From Halocafeteria seosinensis (Eukaryota > Sar > Bigyra > Bicosoecida), in contig LVLI01000376.1 in assembly GCA_001687465.1 (NCBI GenBank), forward strand, positions 1 to 35,096: DNA of 35,096 bases, read 5' to 3'. A program made the translations under genes and the position numbers. This document shows positions 10,701 to 22,511 of this stretch, one piece after another. Positions within the stretch are counted from its first letter, which is position 1. Each line of letters opens with the position of its first letter. The notes beneath the pieces were generated by a model. The model searched no databases. It was not told the origin of the DNA and saw nothing but the letters and a program-made list of their open reading frames with translations.

Positions 10701-13700
10701 GCAGTCATTGTGTTACTAAAGTGCGTTATCTCTAGGACACTTCGTTCTGAGTTTGTGCTAGATTTTTGAACGTGCTTGACGAACAACTCAGCCAGGGAAG
10801 AAGAGCAGTAGCACCGCGCCATTCGAGATTCGGAAGATACACCCGCCTTGAGCAATCTGCACAAGTGTTGCCAAATCACATCAGCCCGGTTCATGTTGAG
10901 AAACGTTAATTCGATCACCTTCACGAACCCAATGGGAAGGATCTCAGGGGTATGCGCGGAGGTTGCATTCTCTTCCTTATTTTCCCGTGGGCTAAGGCCT
11001 TCAGTATACGGTTTGTCTAATGAATCAGTCGAAGGTCCTTGCTCAATGGGTTGGTGCGACGAGAATTGCTTCTGAAGCGCAGCTGATAGTGTGTTCTCGT
11101 TATGCGCCTCCGTCCATTCATACGAGTCGGCCTCTTGAGCATCTTCAATGCTGAAGACATCCAGCACTGCAGATGGATCCGTGGAGTTATCTTCCCCGCG
11201 GGACCGTTGTATTTTTCGCTTCCCTTTGGATGCCACTGGTTGTTCAACGTCTTTCCTATTTTTCTTAAACCCAAGAAATGCCTGTTTCGCACGTTGCTGC
11301 CAGTTATCTTTGGTGTGCGACTCTTCGACAAATTCATGGAATAGCTTTCGGGGAGAGCCTTCTTGAGATTCCTGAAGACGATGCTGCAGCTCTTTAACAC
11401 TGACATCAACCATCCCTCCAACGAGTTCGTTAAGGGTGTCTGAAGAGAAATCATTAGTGGAGTATTCCAACAGACAGAAGTTCCGTACAGCCAGGACAAC
11501 AGCACCCCACCAGCTCAACTGCTGACTATTCCAATGCATGGAGCAAACGTCTTGAACACGCTGAGTATGATGGGAATCTACAGCTGTTCTTCCTAGAAGT
11601 TCTTTGCCTCTCCATAAGCCCTTAGTAGAACTGTCCTCTAGACGAATACTCTGACACATGCAATCATACAACGTCCAATTTGTGTCCACAGCGGTACGAT
11701 TGGCATCGATAAACTGGGAGCACCGATGCGGAACAAACCGGGAGATAGTGGTTTGAAATGCGTACGAGAAACGCTCAATGACTTGCCCAACTAAGCACCA
11801 TGAGTTCCCCACTTCGGATGCCACGGCAACTACACCCTGCATGAGCGCAGCAAAACAAATACACTGTCGTCTGGTAAGTACACGTCGAGAGCAATCATCC
11901 ATAGCGATATATCGTAGACTACTCGTGGAGCGGTTGCGGGCATGGCGATGCAGCCTTAAACCAATGTTGCGCCCCCAGTCACCCACACACGAGTCAATTA
12001 ATCTGGAATGTGCAACCGAAGTATCAGAAAACGCGTAAGTGCATAAGCTCAGAATGATGGAGTCCCGAATGCTAGCTAGTCCTGCTCGGTTAGCCCCATG
12101 GAGAAGTTTGAGCCAGATGCCTAAGGAGCGGTGAACTATATAGGAGTCCGGACACGTCGTTAGCAGAGAGCTAAAGATGCGGACCGACGGTTTCCAACAA
12201 ATATCCATTACAGGTTGTACAAATTGAACAGCGGCTTCATCGCCGTTAGTCATATGGTCGGCACAGTAGGAGAGTATTGAGATAACAGAATCTATGGCGA
12301 GCCAAGTCAGTCGCGCTAAGCTAATTGGGGTCGCGGGTGCTTCCCCTCCTGGAGACACATCGACCCCTTGAATAATATGATGGTCTCTCTGTTTGATTCC
12401 CCAAAAGCGGTGATACTCTTCCGAGGACTGGCCAGTTTCCATAGACGAACTTTCCTTATTTTTTCGCGTAACAGCAGAAGCTGCGGCAGATGCTACACCG
12501 GCAGCGTATGAAGAAACTGAAGAGAAGAGAGTAGAAAACGAACTTTGGTCCTCGGGCAATTCCTCTCTGCAGTACGCCGGTACGGACATCGTAATGTCCT
12601 TCTCAGCAGGTTTCTTTTCCAACGAGCTGAATAACGATTTCTTTTGATCATACATCGCAGCAAAGGACAATGATTGGGGTGTTAGGCGACCAAACCTATA
12701 GCCGCTGGCCTGGCACGCATTCTTGTCTATCTTGTCGATTGATGCATGGAGCTGTGATGTAGGATCCACACTTTCTTTGGCAAAATTCAAATTAGACGAC
12801 TTGATGGCGACGGAGAGAGAGCTGTTCTCGTCCTTTTGTAGTTGCTCACAAGATTCGAATATCTCTAACTGATGCATGAAGCACTCATTGAATACATTTA
12901 CATGGCCTTCAGTGACGGGTAATGCATTTTGATCGCACCTGTCAGCCGCCATTTCTTCCCCAAAGGATGCCGCGTATGCTTCCAAGTACTCAAACGAATG
13001 CGCAGAAGCCACCGTCCAGGGAGGCATTGTAACCAAAGCGTTGGATACAATATGAAGTTGATGCAGCAGAGTTTTCTCCGCCATTTTCGGATTTACGTAG
13101 GTCGAACTGTCCTTGTCATCTATACGAAATCCCTTAAACAGCCAACTCAAGAATGATGTACTGCGACACAGAGTAGTCACCAACTCTACCACAAGGGTCG
13201 CTTTTTCGAGTCTTAGCGGACCCATTGAAGACCAGTCAATAGAGATATCGCAAGATGCAGAGCTCACCTCGGAGTCATGATCACTGGTGGCAGACTTGGC
13301 TCTAGTGCGATCTTCAAAAGCGCTAGAACTAGAGGTGTAGCTCCTTTGTGGCTTTGAAGAGTTCCTTTTCATGCGAAGAAAGCCACTGCCGGACGACACC
13401 TCAGACAGAAGACCTAGTACTGAGGCGCTTGTCGGAGGCGAATTGCACGTTCGAATAGCTGATTCTTTTAATATTTCCAAAATGACACTCCAGAATCTCT
13501 TGGCATGCACTGCTGGCAAATATTTCACTACAGGATGAAGCAACAGTTGTTTTGCCAACAAACAAACAGTCCCCACCACTGTGTATGACTCCTCTGACTC
13601 CAACAAGTGTATTAGAACCGGAAACAAACTCTCTCCTATCATATTTTGGGCAGAAGAAGAGTCACAAAGCCAATTCTCTCCTTGACTGAGGAAAACGAGG

Positions 13701-14623
13701 AGAAAACTAAGGCCCAACTCTTTGCTGAGCGACACTGACGGAAGCCAGCATAATCTCTCTCCGCGCAATGCCAAACAAAGGTCCTGAGTGAACAGCAACA
13801 CTGGTTCCTGAACAAGGCCCGGGTTTTCGTTAGCATTGCCGGATGGTGATGAGGCCTGATCAATCATTTGTTGGAGTACCTGCTCATGCACACAATTCAA
13901 ATCAGTCCGGTGTTATTCAGCTAGAGTGCACCAAGCAATCTAAACTCACATTCCGAAGTGTGGCCTCAGCGGTATTCCGGATGGTAGCGGTTCCCTCTTC
14001 CAGTAAACATAGGCATCCTGTGTAGATTTCTTTCGCAAAGCGGTTCCATAAGCTCCTGGATGTTCCCGAAGTCTCCAAGAAGCAGTTCAAGAACAGTGGA
14101 ATTAACTGAAGAAATTTAACTTTGGTTTCTGTATCACCGGTTTCAACCTGTACGGCAGCGTTTGGTGGCCAAATTCGACCCCCAGTATCGTATTGACAAC
14201 GACAACAAGTTCACGTACTCGTTTTTGTATCGACGTGAATACATCAAACGTGTCTTCTGGTTGGAGAGCCGCACCAGAAATTAAAGGCTGAAGATGGGTT
14301 AAAGTTCTCGTCAATAACTGTTTTGGGCTCTTCTTCTGCCTCCACAGTATGGTATAAGGCCGCGAGATCACGTGACTATTCTCCCGTAAAATAGCTATTT
14401 CATTCTCTCTGAGTGTAACATAACCCTCTCCACCATTCTCAGAGGATCTTCCATCTATGTGCTTTTTAATAGTTTCCAAGGCCGGTGCAACTGAATCTCG
14501 GACCGTCGGAAAAGCCTTCTTCGTCTCGGCATTCACCTCCTGTAAACCCTCAAGGCAGCTATCCAACAATGAATGATGCCGAGCCATTGCATTGTAGTTG
14601 GTGGTGCCCCGTTTGCTCTGCAT
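7706..14623 (-). CDS. MON2-like large endosome/Golgi trafficking protein (Arf-GEF-related, no Sec7 domain seen)
   Basis: Exons 14623-14219, 14147-13950 and 13879-7706 (introns 71 and 70 nt, phase 0) give 2258 aa, longer than the ~1700 aa usual for MON2. The N-terminus matches the DCB region of MON2/GBF/BIG proteins: LEGLQEVNAETKKAFPTVRD, then VKFLQLIPLFLNCFLE and RNTAEATLRNVLQQM. DLCLALRGERLCWL (about residue 235) is the typical segment before the HUS box. Long HEAT-like helical stretches follow. I saw no Sec7 catalytic motif, which fits MON2 rather than a BIG-type GEF. MON2 acts with Dopey and flippases at the trans-Golgi and endosomes (family knowledge). The 6.2-kb last exon has no interruption. 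Start chosen at the first ATG of exon 1; an internal ATG at 14587 is the alternative. Confidence 0.8.
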
Positions 14624-14901
14624 TTCCCCACACAAGCAAAGGAAGCAGTGGCTAAAACCCGAGCCACAGAAAGACAATATACAGATAAACCCTCCTAATA
14701 GCTACCCATACAAAGCTCTTTCTCATGTCTATTCACGTCATTCATCCATCAGTAATGAACATGCGTAACCTGACGAAAAGTTTGCTGTGTATTGTATAGG
14801 ATTGCTCGGCTAAGATAGAGAGTGGACTAGAGTGCATTGATTGATCTTTTTATAAACAAGCTGTGGGGGGAGATTGTGCTAGTGGCTCCTGTGCACTCAT
14901 A
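14624..14901. promoter_or_regulatory. Shared divergent promoter interval
   Basis: These 278 bp separate the start codons of the MON2-like gene (minus) and the DENN gene (plus), so both promoters must lie here or in coding sequence. A TATAAA at 14850-14855 sits about 50 bp upstream of the DENN ATG, and an ACGTCA lies near 14736. Neither is proven functional. Confidence 0.45.
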
Positions 14902-17900
14902 ATGCGGTTTGTGGAAGGGGTTGTGGAGGTTATCATTCGCAAACCCCGGCTGTCGACGGCCCGGAAAGAAGAGGAGGAGAATGAGCAAGATAGCAGACCG
15001 CAGATTGTCTGGTCCGTGTACAGTCCACCAGGCCCTCGGAAGGACACGAAAGACTCCGTTCGACGCAGAAGGGGATCGTACACGTCTGAGATCAAGGGAG
15101 AGCAACATGAAGAGAACGCCTTCCCTCTCCAGCCTGAAGTGCTGGAGAAGGGAATTCGCCAATGCGTGTTTACAGCCCTAGACTACGTCAAGGATGACAT
15201 TATTTTGTCTGGGGGAGAGGCCGTCACGCCGCCCATGTTCACATGCTGCGTTGCGTCCAAAGCCGGAGATAAGTCCTGCCGGCGCTATGCTTTCTGCAAA
15301 GTGCACTTTGGATCGTCACGACGAGGTGATGGCTCAGAGGGACCGAATACGATGAGCTGTATTCTTCTCATCTCTACATAGTAAGTATTACTCGTTGGCG
15401 AAGTAATGTGGAGCGAACAAAGACTTTGTACCACCCCGTACGTTGTGTCGCAGCCCGTTGGACAATGCCATGGCACCTTTATTACAGGACATGGTCTCAA
15501 CTTATTCAGAAGACTACGACAGATTCCAGAACGCTGCGCAGGCACTCGTCAACGATAGAACCGTGGATAAAGCAGGCGTTTTTCGAGGAACCAATAGTTT
15601 TCCAACTCATACGTGCTTTTCACCGTTGCTCGCCAGTCGATCTTCTCAAGGTGTACGTACCGTCGCAATTGTGCTCTTTCCTCCCTAGGCTGTAGTTCAC
15701 TTGTCCTTGAACGAATACAGGCGTCTCTGATTCCCTTGTTGCAATGCTTTGATTCAAGGGGCCTCGTGCTTTTGTTCACTGCCTGCCTTACGGAACGACG
15801 TGTCATCTTCTGTTCTCACCACGTCCCAACTTTAACGAGCTGCATGATGTCGGTGTTTGAACTTATATATCCATTCGTTTGGCCGCACATATTTGTTCCA
15901 ATCATGTCAGACTCTCAATTAGAGCATATTTGTGCGCCTAGCCCTTACTTGATTGGGTTGTTGCCTTACCAACTCGCTCAAGCGATGGATACTCTAGGCA
16001 GCGCGGCGGGAGATTTGATCATCGTTTGGCTAGATATGGGATACATCGTGTCCCCTGGACGATCGCGTCCATTACCTGACCTGACGGAGAGTTTTGGTGC
16101 TCCGGGCACATATGATGGCCAAGTACAGTGGCACCTGTCACGTGAGTCTCCTCCGCAAACTCTACTGTGGAAAGAGGATAAAATGCTATCTTTGTCAGAG
16201 GAAGTCCGGAAAGCGTACTCTAAGAACGGCTATAGTGGCAAAGGTAGAATACGAGTGATTGAGGAGATTCATCGGAACATAAAGAAGAAGCATTCCAAAG
16301 TTGTAACATCCAACAGCCACAGCAACCCTGTAATTTTACTGCTTCACTGTTTCATGTTCTTCAAAGCTTCGTTCGCCCCTCGCTCGGGTACACAGAAGGC
16401 TGGTGATGATGATGATCTCCCATGGAGCTCCGAAAACGATATTGAAGAAGCATTTGGAAGCAATGGGGCTGCCGTACCCACGAGTACAGGAGAGCGAGAA
16501 CCTGACTTAAAGGAGGCTACTGGAAATATGTACTTCAACATGTTCACCTATCTATCTACCCTGAGACATAACGCTCCCGCCACACGGTCATCTATATCAA
16601 GCAAACTGTCGCAACAGTTTAAGCAAACTATGCAAGCAGGAAAGCGGTTCAAATACAGGATCCAAACATCTTCATTGGCTAACAGACTCGCTAAAGAGAA
16701 GGCCAGCCTTGCCAATACGCGTAAGAGCCTGGTCAATGTGACAGCTGGTGAAGTGGACGATCAATTATGGGGCAAAGTTGTACATGATAGTTTGCGATCC
16801 GGTGAATCGCCTGGTCTGCGCCTGTATCGGGAGCTAGACCGTGCCTATGAAGACAGTGAAAAGAGGGGTTGGCTGGAGAGTCTTGAACAGAGTGTACGGT
16901 CCGCCTTGTTAGCGTTCAATTGTATCACCTTCGGTAAAACTCTTGCGTTTGTTCAGTTCCCAGGAGAAGGCGATGCGAACGAGGAAGCATTTATGTGCCG
17001 TCTAGACAAGTCAACATTCCTCTCTCAGTGCTCTTCTCACATAGCCTCTTTTCTCAATGAGGCGTTGGATAGCCAAATGGTCCTTGAATTTGCGGTGCTA
17101 GAAAGGGAATACGAGACTTACATTGAGGAAGGTGGTGCCAATGCTATTCCTGTGTTGGATTCATTTTCCTTGTGGAACTTGCTTTATCACAGGATATCTC
17201 TAAAAGAAAAACGAATACCGACTCCCGCCAGTGTTTTCGATATTTTCCAGCTTAATTCGGCTAGACGATTACCAGAGCACTCTACTTTCGGTACACTAAT
17301 GCGTTCCGTTAAATCCCACTTGGAGCAACTTCTGCAGGCATGGTATCATCTGAGTACTCAGCTAACCAGCCGTAGTATTATATATACATTGGAGGACGAA
17401 ACCGACCGACAAGATGTCTGCAGATGTCTATTGGAAACTTCTCTCGATTGGTATAAAGACTCCGGTATAGCACGAATAGCGGGTATCGGCTCGAAAGGGA
17501 TGCGCACGATCAAGCATCAGGATGATCAGACCGACAATGTTCAGCATATGCTCCACGAAAACTACAGTATTTGCTTTTTATCATCCGTTTCCGATCCAGA
17601 GATAGAATTAGCTCGGTCATTGAGAACATGCTTGGGATTCCGCAGAATGCAACCTGGGTACTGGAGAACGATTTGTCAATGGGCAGTTTCGTTTTCTTGT
17701 TTTGCACACTACTGCGATGGAATCGTGGCAGCTATTATGGCGGATCTGGTACCCGTTGTATTTGGGACTCCTTACACAGCTGAAATGCTAACAGATGAAA
17801 ATACCATGTCGATAATAGCGGCTGTCCGCGCACTCAATCTTGCCCATGTTTTGCTGGTGCACGGTCCACCGAGAGTGGTAGAACTGCTGTCAAATGTGGT

Positions 17901-18636
17901 TCCGCTACTCCCACCTCTATATAATGCAAGTAATGAGGACCTGCTACATGCTGTAAAAGCGACCCTTGAAATGATAAGGTCTTCAGAAACTGCGAGAAGT
18001 GGTGTGATCTTTCATTATCTGATGCAGGAAGGCAACGTACGGGAGGATGAAGACTTAAATATCTTCCATAAGCTAAAGCGCGAAGGCAATGAAGCTAGAG
18101 TTCTCCATTTGGGACTTAAACGCGACCCTCAATCCCAGAAAGCGGGATCAGCTACCATTTACGATAAAGCCCAGTACGTTGGTGGTGTTCCATTGCCTCA
18201 AGCAGCGTTTTCTTTCCCTCATGAGAACGACGACGACGTGGAGCACGATGACTACAAGCAAGAACTTATTCTTGAGCTTCAGAGTTGGGCAACACGGATA
18301 GCGCATCTGATAAAACACCCGGCAATGCTCGCGCGGGAGAGCGAGTTATACCAATACTTATTGATCCCGTATAGCAGGAAGACCACACAATCGCACGTAG
18401 CAAAGGCGAGTAGCCCCGAACCCAATGAGTCAAACTTGCAGGAGGAGTCTCCCGTTTTGACGAGGCTACACGAGCGTCTGCGGAACGTAGTTCCACCATC
18501 AACCGGATCACATAGCGGCATGGTGGCACAGCCAACACAAACTGCAAAGGGAGCACATCAGCACAATCGGAATGACAGTTTCGATATCCTCGGCGTAGGT
18601 CCGGGCGAAAGCGATTTCGACTTATTCGCCAGCTGA
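14902..18636 (+). CDS. DENN-domain protein, probable Rab guanine nucleotide exchange factor
   Basis: Exons 14902-15380, 15454-15652 and 15721-18636 (introns 73 and 68 nt, phases 2 and 0) give 1197 aa. The N-terminus FVEGVVEVII resembles the start of uDENN. Exon 2 supplies YPLDNAMAPLLQDM. Exon 3 opens with the cDENN core: SLIPLLQCFDSRGLVLLFTA, then LTERRVIFCSHH, then YPFVWPHIFVPIMS and the CAPSPYLIG element. A dDENN-like region (residues ~440-560) ends around SFLNEALDSQMVLEFAVLER. About 600 further helical residues match no subfamily I can name. DENN proteins load GTP on Rabs at membranes; the target here is unknown. Start chosen at the ATG before FVEGVVEV. The last 15 bp overlap the end of the convergent methyltransferase gene. 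Confidence 0.87.
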
Positions 18637-20307
18637 TTTTTTCTCGCTTAACAAGACTTTCGTATTGTGGTAATACTCCATCATGGGGTTGTAACCTGTC
18701 AGAGTCTTCGTCATTTGTATCCACTTGGGCGCGCTTTTTGTCAAGAAATCTCCTGTGTCTGCTATCTGCAACCGGCAAGGAGACCACAGTAGTTGGAGCA
18801 GAGCCAGGATGATTGGCAATTGAACTTACAGTAGCAGTTCTATCAAATTGCTTCTCTAAAAGCCATTTCATTCCAGTAAAGTCTACGGGAAAGAAGATAT
18901 CCGCAACGCCAAATGGACGAGGGGATAAGTAATTTACGTGATCCACAGTGTCATCTGGAGCGAACATAGCGAATCATAGCACCTACAGCAAAATAGGAGC
19001 TAGCCAAATTCTCTTACGAGTTGCTTCATTTTTACTGGAAACAATGGGTTCGTTTAGGGCTTCTGTATAATCATCCACTGTATTGTCATGCTGCGCTCGA
19101 GGGAGTCCTCCGGGTGACGGAAGCATGTCAAAGTCGTTGGCTATGAGTGTATGTTGAGGAAACATGCGATGTAGAGAGTCTAGTAAGGAAATGGCGCCGG
19201 TTGGAACGAAAATCGATTTTGCCTTGCTTAAATCTTCTCTCTCAACTTGGTCCTTCAATGACTCATTGCGTTCAGGGAAGAAGAAATGGCGGATGCTAGA
19301 TAGCAGCGCGTTCCCATACGAGCCGAGAGTCTCGGCAGCGTGTGCATCATCTCGGTTGGACGATTGCCGTGCTTCCCGAGATTTGAGTACTACATCGAGA
19401 GCTCGTGCAATGAGATCGTCTTGAAGAGGTCTATAAACTTCATGCAGCGTCATGCTTCCATCCGTCTCGTTCTGTGCTACTCCGCGTTTCTTTGATAGCT
19501 CATCATTTATTACTTCTTGGAATTTTCTCTTCTGGTTTGGTAACGCGTTGGGACTAGAATCTATCCATGTTTCGTACCATTCATCTTGTAAGTCCTTAGT
19601 GGTCTTTCGTACGACTGATGCACATGGAACCGCAAGAAAAGAGGCCATGATTTTTCAACGAGCCACCAATGCCCGCGTCCATACGTACCTTTATCATGTG
19701 GGAGATTATCAAAAACTTCCAATGCTAATACAAAGCATTTCTCGTCTGTAGCGATGTCTTGCAGCCGCTGGTGTTCAGTCTCACTTCCCCGTTGCTGTCG
19801 ATCTATACCCAATAATTGAGCATCGGCGTTGATACATTGATGAACGCTTCCATGTTTGCGCTGTAATAACTTCCTCTGTTTGTCTGCCAAGAAGGGGCTG
19901 ATTTCGATCGTGGTGTATTTGAGTTTCTCATACAGTCTCGGTCTATACTGCTGGATGAAGTTACAAATGTGCAATGCATTCGTCCCATTCCCGGCTCCGA
20001 GTTCATAAATTCTCAAGGGTTGAGCACTATCATGTCGAGCCAAGATGGATTCCGCTAAGGCATACGAGTACCAGGGAGCAAATAACTCGACGGGGGTCAG
20101 CCATGATCCCTGTGGGGTTACGGAATTATTTTGGTACAGCCGCTGCACCTTGGCTTCGAACTCGCGTTTGCCTAAAATATCATCAAACCGCAGTAAAGAG
20201 CCCTGGGAGGCTGCTGTAGTGGTGTCCAAGATGACAGGTTTGTTCATGAAATACCCCGTGCCGGGTTTATACAGAGCTTTCTGAATAAACTCTCTTGTTT
20301 TGATCAT
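18622..20307 (-). CDS. MidA/NDUFAF7-type SAM-dependent protein methyltransferase
   Basis: Exons 20307-19689, 19614-19018, 18954-18830 and 18765-18622 (introns 74, 63 and 64 nt; phases 1, 1 and 0) give 494 aa. The start REFIQKALYKPGTGYF matches the MidA/NDUFAF7 family (Methyltransf_28), as do the SAM motif YELGAGNGT (~100-110), LKYTTIEISPFLADKQ, the LEVFDNLPHDKV element rebuilt exactly by the first splice, and GVADIFFPVDFTGM followed by TGYNPMMEYYHN. NDUFAF7 methylates an arginine of a complex I subunit in mitochondria (family knowledge). No clear mitochondrial presequence precedes the domain, which is odd, so location and substrate are open. Its start codon is 41 bp from that of the divergent neighbour. 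Confidence 0.82.
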
Positions 20308-20348
20308 CCTTTATGAATGTATGTCTCTATCTACCTGCGAATGAATGA
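20308..20348. promoter_or_regulatory. 41-bp divergent intergenic interval
   Basis: Only 41 bp lie between the ATG of the methyltransferase gene (minus) and the first ATG of the next gene (plus). A second in-frame ATG at 20370 would widen this to 62 bp. Both 5' leaders and any core promoter must be extremely short or overlap coding sequence. No TATA box is visible. Confidence 0.6.
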
Positions 20349-22502
20349 ATGGACCATGTAGAACACACAATGGGCGACAGCAACAACAATCCGAAGGACC
20401 ATGGAACTCTCCGGGCCATGTTGGACAAGCAGGAGCAAGCCATACAACAGATTCAATTGTTGCTGGACGAGACAAGACAGAGACACCATGCCATCAAACG
20501 CGCGGTATTATCTTGGTCACCGTCGTCGCCCAGCGAGAGAGAGGGAGGAAGAGGAAGCCATGGAGGAATTGCCCAGTTCCAGACTGCCACTAGTTCCAGC
20601 GGAATTGCCCCCAGGACACAAACAGTGTCTGTAGCAAGTACAGCCTCAACGTCAAGATCACTGACGACGACGACGTCGATGATGTTGGCGGTGGCGAAAG
20701 CAGGTAGTCCCGAGAGGAGCACCACCAGAAACAGAAGTGACGCAAAGCGAAACCGGGCTACTGAAGAGACACAAAACACGAATGGCAATGGACGAGAGAA
20801 GGTGGCCCGACAAAACGTTCTGCAAGATTTCCCTCCCTCAGCGACCACTTCGTCTCAGAAAAATCAAGAAGATACGCTGTCTGCAGTTGAGCAAACACTT
20901 CAAAGATTGCCTGCCACGCTGGAGGGCTTAAAATCGTCCCAGATTCCGTCGGGTGAAGACAATGAGGAGATACGAGAGTGTTTTCAGGACGAACTGGCTC
21001 GGTCATACTTGTTTCTTTATTTGAATAAAGCTGGAGGTGATGAAAATAGTGTACGTACTGAAATCCACCAGCTGAAACAATGGACTGTGGACCTGGCCAG
21101 AAAATTGACGGAGCCACTACAAGAAGAATTCTCAAGAGTGATGCGATCGAAGTCGTCCGTCCATACGGCAGCTACAGCGATCCGTGACCTAATTATTGAA
21201 AACATGCCCGAGGATTCGGAGCTGCAGAGCGTGGTATCAAACGTAATTGGCCTTTGCCTCTCCCAGTGGGTAGTAACCAATGAGTACTCCCCTAAGACAT
21301 ACGCTGCTATTGCCCGCGCAATTATTAGCACAGAAGACGAATTCATGGAAAAAGTTGGAAAAGTGTACGTGCAATCCCTGTCCATTACTGCAGTATTATT
21401 TACGCTGCCAAAGAATGAAGCATTCGTAGTTGCACGGAGAGCTGGCAATGGTGCTCTCGTTAAGGCTTTGGATGCCATTTCTTCATTGAATGGTCACAAG
21501 AAGTGCTTCGATGCGGTGGCACGGGCCTTTGAACGGGGTTCTCCGGCTTTAAGACGAACAATAACGGAACTGTTTCTCAAGAATCTACCTAAGAAAATGT
21601 TGGAAGAGTCTGGGTTTTGCGGGTGTCCACAGGGCGTCGGTACAGGAACTCCTGAAGAAACCATTGAAGGCATACTCAAAGGCGATAAGAAGGCAGAAAT
21701 GACACTGTCCATTGCTTCAAACTTCGCAGATAAAGGTGTCAAGGAAAGGGTGAAGAAAATAGAGGAAATTATTCACTCAATCATCGACAAACTTTGCTCT
21801 ATGGAAGCACCCAATTCCACATCGTGTGAGCTCAATGAGGCGCTCGTACACGCTCTGGTCACACATCTACCTCCTATTGACGTGTATTACAACATCGTAA
21901 AGGGAAAACTATGGCATCACTTCCAAAAACTATGTAACGAAGCAAGCCTTTCAACCCTAGGTACCGAGGAGAGGCAACAATTCAGGCTATGTACATCAAT
22001 GATGAAGGCAACTCTTTCGTCTCTACTTCAAGCTTCCCGACAGCCAAGAGAGATTGCAATAGCCTTGAAAGCCATGGTGAATGTATGCTCGATACTTCAC
22101 GATATGCTTCGAAGGAACACGAGCGTCAGTGACCGTCAAAACACTGGTACCATGTTCCATATGGATTTCTCTATGCAGCTTGCCTGCGCAGATTGTATTA
22201 TCAGCTGCTGGGCATCAATAAAGACGCACCTATCTGCTGTGTCCCTTATAGTTACATCAATGGGGTATCAACCAGCAGCAGGCAAACTTGAAAAGCCTGT
22301 ATCCTGGCATCCGAAAGACCCCGATGTGAAACTAGTTGGAAGTAGCTACAAGGGCATACGGTATGCCGTCTGGAGTGTCGTCGACTGGAGGAGGCAATTG
22401 GATAGAGAAAAGATCCTGGATCTCCCGAGGCATTTATTGCTAGCTAGTCCTACCCCAGAGAAAGATGAACTCCAGGAACGATCCAAAGAAGTAACCTTGT
22501 GA
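20349..22502 (+). CDS. Unrecognised 717-aa helical protein, single exon
   Basis: One uninterrupted frame. The first ~50 residues form a probable coiled coil (LDKQEQAIQQIQLLLDETRQ). A low-complexity Ser/Thr/Arg/Asn linker runs to about residue 170. From ~190 to 640 the protein is predicted by eye to be largely alpha-helical, with no membrane span or catalytic motif I can name. I considered the mRNA export factor GLE1 because of the coiled coil plus helical C-terminus, but its conserved motifs were not found. A later Met (20370) could be the true start. It converges on the VPS9 gene with 9 bp between stop codons. Confidence 0.75.
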   Translation: MDHVEHTMGDSNNNPKDHGTLRAMLDKQEQAIQQIQLLLDETRQRHHAIKRAVLSWSPSSPSEREGGRGSHGGIAQFQTATSSSGIAPRTQTVSVASTASTSRSLTTTTSMMLAVAKAGSPERSTTRNRSDAKRNRATEETQNTNGNGREKVARQNVLQDFPPSATTSSQKNQEDTLSAVEQTLQRLPATLEGLKSSQIPSGEDNEEIRECFQDELARSYLFLYLNKAGGDENSVRTEIHQLKQWTVDLARKLTEPLQEEFSRVMRSKSSVHTAATAIRDLIIENMPEDSELQSVVSNVIGLCLSQWVVTNEYSPKTYAAIARAIISTEDEFMEKVGKVYVQSLSITAVLFTLPKNEAFVVARRAGNGALVKALDAISSLNGHKKCFDAVARAFERGSPALRRTITELFLKNLPKKMLEESGFCGCPQGVGTGTPEETIEGILKGDKKAEMTLSIASNFADKGVKERVKKIEEIIHSIIDKLCSMEAPNSTSCELNEALVHALVTHLPPIDVYYNIVKGKLWHHFQKLCNEASLSTLGTEERQQFRLCTSMMKATLSSLLQASRQPREIAIALKAMVNVCSILHDMLRRNTSVSDRQNTGTMFHMDFSMQLACADCIISCWASIKTHLSAVSLIVTSMGYQPAAGKLEKPVSWHPKDPDVKLVGSSYKGIRYAVWSVVDWRRQLDREKILDLPRHLLLASPTPEKDELQERSKEVTL

Positions 22503-22511
22503 CTTTGCCGT

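Noticed and set aside
14863-14901. N-terminal extension of the DENN frame
   Set aside because: It has no ATG; the first ATG at 14902 precedes the uDENN-like start directly.
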